Shown here piece after piece: positions 58,987 to 64,000 of a stretch of 64,000 bases of DNA (positions are counted from its first letter, which is position 1; every line of letters begins with the position of its first letter). Under the pieces are notes generated by a model, which had not been told where the DNA came from, made no database searches, and was given only the letters and a program-made list of their open reading frames with translations. The stretch is from Haloplanus aerogenes (GTDB lineage Archaea; Halobacteriota; Halobacteria; Halobacteriales; Haloferacaceae), in assembly GCF_003856835.1 (NCBI RefSeq), contig NZ_CP034145.1, positions 2,976,001 through 3,040,000 of the forward strand, written 5' to 3'. The position numbers were made by a program, and so were the translations under genes.

Positions 58987-59384
58987 GCCAGAAGTTCAAC
59001 CGCATCACGATAGGTAACGACGCAACCAACCGGTTGAAAATGCTGAAAGCCAACACCGGTATGACCCCGAACTACCTGTGCCGAATCGGGTTCTGCTACT
59101 CTCTGAACGAATCCCGGCCACCAAACCCGGAAGAATACGACAACGAGGGCCAGACGTTCAACCGGTACACCCTCCTTGGAGAACACGACGCACTCTACAT
59201 GGCACTCCTGAAGGAGCGGCTGATCCAGGAAAACAAAGACCCTGAAGAGGTTCTGTACGACGAGTTCGTCGCACACCTCAACCGAGGAGTGATCCGAGTC
59301 CACGGCAACGTCAGAGACCTAACTGACCTCGAAGACCTGGTGCCCGGTGAAGTGAAAGGGAAGCACGCTCAACAGGAAGGATAA
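58983..59384 (+). CDS. dndE: DNA phosphorothioation protein DndE
   Basis: A 133-residue protein, KFNRITIGNDATNRLKMLKA at the start, the ribbon-helix-helix-like DNA-binding fold of DndE. RIGFCYSLNESRPPNP and LYMALLKERL continue the family pattern. It binds nicked DNA as an oligomer and positions the modification complex. It has a 4-base overlap with dndD and a 1-base gap to dndA. Confidence 0.92.
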   Translation: MSQKFNRITIGNDATNRLKMLKANTGMTPNYLCRIGFCYSLNESRPPNPEEYDNEGQTFNRYTLLGEHDALYMALLKERLIQENKDPEEVLYDEFVAHLNRGVIRVHGNVRDLTDLEDLVPGEVKGKHAQQEG

Positions 59385-59385
59385 C

Positions 59386-60564
59386 ATGAGTCCTGACGTG
59401 GCAACACCCATCTACCTTGACCATCACGCCACCACCCCTGTAGACGAAGACATCGTCGACGGGATGAAACCCTACTTCACAGAAAACTACGGGAATCCTG
59501 CCAGCGAAGATCATATTTACGGGGCCAACGCCAAGAAAGCGGTCAACGAAGCCCGAGAACGAATCTCAGAAGCGGTAAACTCCAGGCCTGAGGAAATCAT
59601 CTTTACCAGCGGAGCCACCGAATCCGACAATCTGGCGATCAAGGGAGCCGCCGAGTACGCGGCCAAACACGACAAGGGGAACCACGTCATCACAGCTGTC
59701 ACCGAGCACGAAGCCGTACTCGAAGCCTGCGAAGCAGTGGAAGAGAAAGGATTCGACGCTACATATCTCCCTGTCGACGAACACGGCCAGGTCGATCCCA
59801 GTGACGTAGAAGACGCGATACGTGACGACACCGTGCTGATCTCGATTATGGCCGCAAACAACGAGATCGGTACCACTGCACCCCTGCAAGAAATCGGTGA
59901 GATAGCGAAAGAGCACGAGGTCTTCTTCCACACCGACGCAGTCCAGGCAATCGGCTACCTCCCTATCGACGTCGAAGAAATGGGGATCGACCTGATGTCT
60001 ATCTCCGGCCACAAGATCTACGGGCCGAAAGGCGTCGGCGCACTCTACGTCCGCCGCAGAAACCCGAAAGTCAAACTTGAACCACTGCTTCACGGCGGCG
60101 GCCACGAACGAGGCTGGAGATCTGGAACTCTCAACGTACCATCCATCGTCGGTTTCGCAAAGGCAGTGGAGATGGCCGACAAGAACATGGAAGAACGTAC
60201 CAGCCACGTTGACGAGCTCACCTCGTATATGTGGGAACGCCTCAACGAGGAGCTGGACGACATCGTCCTGAACGGTCACCCGGAGGAGCGGATACCCAAC
60301 AACCTCAACATCAGCTTCACCGGCGTAGAGAACAAAGCTCTCGTCAAGAACCTTCAACCCGATATAGCGGTCTCAGCAGGCTCCGCCTGTACCACGGGCC
60401 AGGTTGAAGCCTCACACGTCCTCCAGGCCATCACCGACAACGAAGACAGGTGGCACAACGCCATACGGTTCGGCCTCGGAAAAGACAACACAAGAGAAGA
60501 AATCGAGTACGCCACCGACGAAGTAATCAAGATCGTCAACAGACTCCGCAACATCACCTTCTAA
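59386..60564 (+). CDS. dndA: Cysteine desulfurase DndA/IscS-like
   Basis: A 392-residue class V aminotransferase. PLP lysine is K210 in SISGHKIYGPKG; the mobile catalytic Cys is C335 in SAGSACTTGQ. The N-terminus reads IYLDHHATTPVD. It supplies persulfide sulfur to DndC. Its position after dndE gives the order C-D-E-A found in archaeal phosphorothioation loci. Confidence 0.93.
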   Translation: MSPDVATPIYLDHHATTPVDEDIVDGMKPYFTENYGNPASEDHIYGANAKKAVNEARERISEAVNSRPEEIIFTSGATESDNLAIKGAAEYAAKHDKGNHVITAVTEHEAVLEACEAVEEKGFDATYLPVDEHGQVDPSDVEDAIRDDTVLISIMAANNEIGTTAPLQEIGEIAKEHEVFFHTDAVQAIGYLPIDVEEMGIDLMSISGHKIYGPKGVGALYVRRRNPKVKLEPLLHGGGHERGWRSGTLNVPSIVGFAKAVEMADKNMEERTSHVDELTSYMWERLNEELDDIVLNGHPEERIPNNLNISFTGVENKALVKNLQPDIAVSAGSACTTGQVEASHVLQAITDNEDRWHNAIRFGLGKDNTREEIEYATDEVIKIVNRLRNITF

Positions 60565-60570
60565 AAACTC

Positions 60571-60777
60571 ATGACCCAGTCAAAACAACTTCAGAGTAAG
60601 ATCGTCGACAAACTCGGGGTAATGAGGGACGATATCCACGTCACCAGCGACGAGGATGCACTCACCTTCTACCTTCCACCCGACAAGCTCGAAGAAGCCG
60701 AAACCATCCTTGACAGAGATTTAGAGGTACTGGAAGAGCACGAACACGAGTACCTCGTCAAAGCCGACATCCAGTAA
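60571..60777 (+). CDS. Small protein following dndA
   Basis: A 68-residue protein, MTQSKQLQSKIVDKLGVMRD at the start and ending EHEYLVKADIQ, with a beta-alpha-beta pattern (ALTFYLPPDKLEEAETILDRDLEVL). It begins 6 bp after dndA and is therefore in the same operon. I do not recognise it; it may be a sulfur-relay or assembly partner. It faces the convergent resistance genes 13 bp away. Confidence 0.65.
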   Translation: MTQSKQLQSKIVDKLGVMRDDIHVTSDEDALTFYLPPDKLEEAETILDRDLEVLEEHEHEYLVKADIQ

Positions 60778-60790
60778 GACCAGTCAGCAG

Positions 60791-61249
60791 TCAGTCGTCA
60801 TCATCCGTTACATCTGCATCCGGGCGGTGATCCTGATGCATCGTAACAACTTCAGTCCGGAGTGTGGAGAGAGTATCTTTTGGTCCACGGACCAAGTCGT
60901 CGATATACTCGAAACCGCCATTCGCGTATTCCTGGACTATTTGAGCTACCTGGCTGCCATCCTTCAGGATCTCGGCGTCGTCAGCTTCCTTCACTGCAAC
61001 CGATTTGATTACCCACTGCTCGTCCTTCGTCAAGGCACTCCAAGGAATGCTCCCCGACCTTGAGTCAAGAGACTTCTGGAGGCCCTGGTCATACCCGATT
61101 CCCAGCGACACCATGAACAACTTGCTCATCTGCTGACCTGCGAAAGGAGAGCCGCTGTCCTCGTCAATCAACTCCTTATAGCGGTCTCGCTTTTTCTCCT
61201 CGATCACAAGGTCGCGCGGGATCTCGGTTTCCTCAATCTCGTCGATCAT
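60791..61249 (-). CDS. Phosphorothioation-associated resistance protein, 152 aa (candidate PbeD)
   Basis: A soluble protein, MIDEIEETEIPRDLVIEEKK at the start, with a central FAGQQMSKLFMVSLGIGYDQGLQ and SALTKDEQWVIKSVAV that recall the DndE-like/ArsR-size partners of restriction modules. The acidic tail is PDADVTDDDD. It is the last gene of a four-gene minus-strand set convergent with dndCDEA. The order helicase, small protein, SMC ATPase, small protein matches what is expected of PbeABCD; the letter is inferred from order only. Confidence 0.6.
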   Translation of the reverse strand: MIDEIEETEIPRDLVIEEKKRDRYKELIDEDSGSPFAGQQMSKLFMVSLGIGYDQGLQKSLDSRSGSIPWSALTKDEQWVIKSVAVKEADDAEILKDGSQVAQIVQEYANGGFEYIDDLVRGPKDTLSTLRTEVVTMHQDHRPDADVTDDDD

Positions 61250-63219
61250 CTTTCAACCACCTCGGTTTTCAACCCGCTATTGCTCAGCAGGTATTCATTA
61301 GAGATACTATCCTTCATCCTGCTTTCAACCTGGGTAGTGTACTCTGAGTCTGTCATGAGGAAGGTGAGCTGTGTTCCCTCTATGTAGTCCGGGATGTTCT
61401 CGGCAATCCTGTTCCGTGGTTCACTAGATATCCTGCCCAGAGGCGTGTCAATAACGATGGGGGCTTCGAATCCACTGATACTGGTGAGGGCGGACATGAA
61501 CGACAATGCCAAGACCTGCTTCTCTCCAGCAGACAGGGAACCAATCTTGTCCATTCCGAACTCATCCAGGACTCGGATAGTATAGTCCTCCTCCAAGACA
61601 ATCTCGTATTCTTCGTCTTTCCAGATCAGCTGGTTGAAGTACTCCTCTATTTTCTCCTGAGCCTGACTACGGATCTCGCCCAATACAGTCTGCTGGATCT
61701 CATTGACGTGGTCAATCGACTGCTCCAGGAACTCCAGCTTCTTCACCAGGTCCTGGTGCTTCTCTTTCTTCTTTAATTCCTTAGTCAGCTCCTCGTCTTT
61801 GTTATCTACCTCTTCCTGCTTCAACGCGATATCACTCACAATATCCTCTTTCTGATCCTTCAGGGTCTCCTCCCGGTCTTCTAAGTCGTCAAGCTGATCC
61901 TCAATAGCATCTACGTCGATATCTTCGTCCGAAGTATCGTACTGCTTCAGCTCCTCTTTGATCTCGTTGATCTCAGTCTCCGTGTCACTAATCTCCTCTT
62001 CGACCTCACGGATCTGGCCTCGCAAATCCAAGAGCTGGCTCACTTTCTCAGTTCCAACATCCTGGATACGGGGGATCTCACTCTTACCCTCCAGATTTTC
62101 ATCCTCATCCAGGCCCTGCTCAACTTCCTCAAGAAGATCTTTAAGCTCGTGCTCGTGGTCCTCTTCTATCGGCTCACCGCAGATACACTCACCCTCTTCC
62201 AAGAGCTCTCGGATGAAGTAGTCCTGAATCCTCGGAGGTAACTTCCCTTTCTCGTGTAACTCGTTGATTTGCTCCAGAGTGAAATCAAGAGCATCGTAAC
62301 AGTACACAATAGGAGCTGCCTCCGCCAGGACATCGCCAGATCGATTCTGAAGATTCTCTTTTCTACTGCGGAGATTCTTCAACCGATCCTTCGCCTTGCT
62401 ACGCTGCTCCTGTCTACTCCGAATATACTTGTCATCACTATCCTCAAGCTTCGATTCCTTCTGCTTGATCAGCCGCCGCGTCTCCTCAAGGTTAGAAACG
62501 ATCTCTTCCTTGTCACCCTCTAAATCCTCAAGTTCGTCTCTCAGCTCGTTCAATTCCTCACGAAGCTCATCTTCCTTCCCGGAGAAATCATCCTTATCCT
62601 GTATCTGGTCACGAACTCTCTTCAGGTGGTTCTCCGATCTCTCCAGAAGGTCAATATGCGAGACGTCGACGATACCTTTCTTCACATTCTCCGAATACTC
62701 TTCTTCAAAAAACGTGTCAAGCCGTTCACCGTCAAAGAGGTAGTAATCACGGACGTCAACAGGGAGAATCTGGTTTAGGTGAGCGATAGGATCGTCCTTG
62801 ATATCCCAATCAGAGCCCTCCTTACGCTGTAGTGTAAGATCGTCAGAAGCGTCGCTAAACTGGTTCTCCCCCTTCTTGACCGTTGTAAAACTCCGCTTGA
62901 ACCTGTATTCCGGACTATCTCTGCCAAACCGGACCTCCACATACCCATTAAGCTCTTCACCTTCATCTAGATCTTCCAGCTTGTCTCGATTGCCGTACGG
63001 GTAAACATTCAGTCCTTCTTCTTTCGACTCCTCAAGATGTTCCTCGGTATCGTAAAGACAGAAAGTGATAGCGTTCAGCAGATTTGACTTTCCAGAGCCG
63101 TTCTCTCCCTCTATGACATTGATATTCTTCTTACCATCAGTTTTGAGCTCGATTCGTTGCTTTCCGTGGAATTGTCTGTAGTCCTTCACCTCCACAGAAT
63201 GAATCTGTATCCTACTCAT
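61246..63219 (-). CDS. SMC/Rad50-like ATPase of the phosphorothioation resistance module (candidate PbeC)
   Basis: A 657-residue protein. Walker A is NVIEGENGSGKSNLLNAI near residue 40, and the N-terminal domain ends with DYYLFDGERLDTFFEEEY. Coiled coils surround a central CICGEP, like the zinc hook of Rad50. The signature is SLSAGEKQVLALSFMSAL, with Walker B APIVIDTPLGRISSE. It parallels DndD but is a separate gene on the opposite strand, so it probably works in immunity rather than modification. ATG 63219 overlaps the preceding gene by 8 bases. Confidence 0.82.
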   Translation of the reverse strand: MSRIQIHSVEVKDYRQFHGKQRIELKTDGKKNINVIEGENGSGKSNLLNAITFCLYDTEEHLEESKEEGLNVYPYGNRDKLEDLDEGEELNGYVEVRFGRDSPEYRFKRSFTTVKKGENQFSDASDDLTLQRKEGSDWDIKDDPIAHLNQILPVDVRDYYLFDGERLDTFFEEEYSENVKKGIVDVSHIDLLERSENHLKRVRDQIQDKDDFSGKEDELREELNELRDELEDLEGDKEEIVSNLEETRRLIKQKESKLEDSDDKYIRSRQEQRSKAKDRLKNLRSRKENLQNRSGDVLAEAAPIVYCYDALDFTLEQINELHEKGKLPPRIQDYFIRELLEEGECICGEPIEEDHEHELKDLLEEVEQGLDEDENLEGKSEIPRIQDVGTEKVSQLLDLRGQIREVEEEISDTETEINEIKEELKQYDTSDEDIDVDAIEDQLDDLEDREETLKDQKEDIVSDIALKQEEVDNKDEELTKELKKKEKHQDLVKKLEFLEQSIDHVNEIQQTVLGEIRSQAQEKIEEYFNQLIWKDEEYEIVLEEDYTIRVLDEFGMDKIGSLSAGEKQVLALSFMSALTSISGFEAPIVIDTPLGRISSEPRNRIAENIPDYIEGTQLTFLMTDSEYTTQVESRMKDSISNEYLLSNSGLKTEVVER

Positions 63220-63394
63220 TTTCTGAGACGATGTCGTCGAGCATATCTTTGTAATCGTCGCTGTACCGAGGCATAGGCTGGTCAAGATTATCGCGCTCGA
63301 ACTTCAGAATCTGTTTAATGAACGCTCTCTGATCCTCATCCTCGATTTCGTCGACCTTGTCCGTGATTAGACGGTTGACTTCTGGTTTATCCAT
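63212..63394 (-). CDS. Small 60-aa protein of the resistance module (candidate PbeB)
   Basis: The frame reads MDKPEVNRLITDKVDEIEDE, then DQRAFIKQILKFERDNLDQP and MPRYSDDYKDMLDDIVSENE. It is wholly helical and acidic. It lies between the helicase and the SMC-like ATPase and overlaps the latter by 8 bases. It may link the two proteins. Its small size and fixed position are the reasons to keep it. Confidence 0.65.
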   Translation of the reverse strand: MDKPEVNRLITDKVDEIEDEDQRAFIKQILKFERDNLDQPMPRYSDDYKDMLDDIVSENE

Positions 63395-63466
63395 AATGAG
63401 TCCTGTTTTGTTGTCTGAAATATTCCTTTCAGTTGCTAACTACGCTGATGAGGCAATGATCACACG

Positions 63467-64000
63467 CTACACTTCATATATTGTTCGGACTGTCTCGATG
63501 GCGTTCCGGGCCTCAATTTCGTTGTCAGCATTCGATGCGAACTCATCGAACCTGTCCAGTTCCTTTAACAAAATCTTTTTCTCGATTTCTTTGATATCGG
63601 GATTCAAATCCTCTGACAGGGATGGAACCACAATTATATCATGGATGACTGCTTTCTCCTTTCCCTCATAATGCCGGAGGACGCGCCCTCTCCTCTGGAT
63701 AAATTGCTTGGGATTCCCCGTGCTTGACATTAATATGGCCTCCCGAGTAGATGGCACGTCTACTCCTTCGTCCAGACATTTCATCGCCACCAAGGCGTCA
63801 TAGTTCCCCTTATCGAACTGCTCTAGGAGTTCCGGTCTCTCACTCGGTTTCTCCGCCTGAGTGAACTTATGATGGAAAATACCGTGTTCGTCTAAGATCT
63901 GCTGCGCTTGGTCAATTTGCTCGTCGTTAGTGTAGACCAGGAGATGGTCTGGCTCATCAATCCCTTCTAAAATGTCATGGAGCTTGCTGTACTTGTTCTC
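63467..64000 (-). CDS. SF2 helicase of the phosphorothioation restriction family, C-terminal part (candidate PbeA)
   Basis: The gene runs off the window. The visible 177 residues hold the second RecA-like domain: HLLVYTNDEQIDQAQQI, DALVAMKCLDEGVDVPST (motif V) and FIQRRGRVLRHYEGK (motif VI). They end with a short helical tail. This matches the DEAD/ERCC3-like helicases linked to Dnd loci. It would be the first gene of the minus-strand immunity operon. The N-terminal domain and any nuclease part lie beyond 64000. Confidence 0.82.
   Translation of the reverse strand, partial: ENKYSKLHDILEGIDEPDHLLVYTNDEQIDQAQQILDEHGIFHHKFTQAEKPSERPELLEQFDKGNYDALVAMKCLDEGVDVPSTREAILMSSTGNPKQFIQRRGRVLRHYEGKEKAVIHDIIVVPSLSEDLNPDIKEIEKKILLKELDRFDEFASNADNEIEARNAIETVRTIYEV

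Larger units (their letters stand above)
29741..64000. mobile_element. Integrative conjugative-type element carrying a phosphorothioation island (right end outside window)
   Basis: From about 29,740 base composition drops and gene content changes from core metabolism to integrases, toxin-antitoxin pairs, RadC, VirB2/B6/B4/D4-like genes, Orc1/Cdc6-like proteins and the Dnd system. A recombinase lies at the left edge, as in many integrated elements. No tRNA gene or direct-repeat attachment site is visible at this boundary, so the exact end is not defined. The element may be a composite of more than one insertion, since a second recombinase sits at 49569. The start coordinate is set at the palindrome next to the composition change. 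Confidence 0.7.

Overview
The window comes from a haloarchaeon. Proteins are strongly acidic, many genes have a TATA-like box about 26 bp before the start codon (leaderless transcription), lipoproteins carry Tat-type signals with DE- and Thr-rich stems, and there are haloarchaeal families throughout (HFX_2341/DUF6293, LWR-salt, HalOD1, Lrp, archaeal eIF5A with deoxyhypusine synthase). Genus cannot be fixed from this sequence alone.

Region 1 (1 to about 29,740) is ordinary GC-rich chromosome, densely packed with core genes: a CPBP protease fragment, a CARF-like regulator, an enolase-superfamily protein, HemG-like flavodoxin, PdxS, a PAS histidine kinase, ThrB, an MFS pump, CarA, Lrp with a perfect inverted repeat beside it, HemA, PCD, a HalOD1 response regulator, two MoeA proteins (one fused to a periplasmic-binding-like domain), Hsp20 and an ABC1/UbiB kinase. 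eIF5A, agmatinase-like SpeB and deoxyhypusine synthase lie within about 6.2 kb, which groups the eIF5A modification genes. An ArsA/Get3 ATPase ends the block.

Region 2 (about 29,740 to beyond 64,000) has lower GC, different codon use and many genes without close core-gene character. It looks like an integrated conjugative element. It holds two tyrosine recombinases (30334, 49569), two type II toxin-antitoxin pairs, a RadC/JAB protein, and a minus-strand operon (42018 to 34046) of VirB2-like pilin, VirB6-like membrane protein, VirB4-like ATPase, VirD4-like coupling ATPase and a winged-helix protein. It also carries a membrane M48 peptidase, a DUF932 protein, a second HerA/VirB4-like ATPase with a nuclease-like tail, and two Orc1/Cdc6-like ATPases. 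Its right part (54966 to 64000+) is a DNA phosphorothioation defence island: dndC-dndD-dndE-dndA facing a convergent four-gene set (helicase, 60-aa protein, SMC-like ATPase, 152-aa protein) that matches the layout expected of an archaeal Pbe-type resistance module.

Two unexplained observations stand out. First, four genes of the element (31282, 44569, 45616, 45921) have clear coding frames but no AUG/GUG/UUG at the expected N-terminus. Each has an AUC, AUU or AUA codon 6-7 nt after a GGTGA Shine-Dalgarno core, and three of them are consecutive. Second, 49326-49550 upstream of the second recombinase is a TATA-preceded, non-coding segment that folds into a long closed RNA with a 23-bp basal stem, a GNRA-capped hairpin and a possible pseudoknot. 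I recognise no known RNA class in it.
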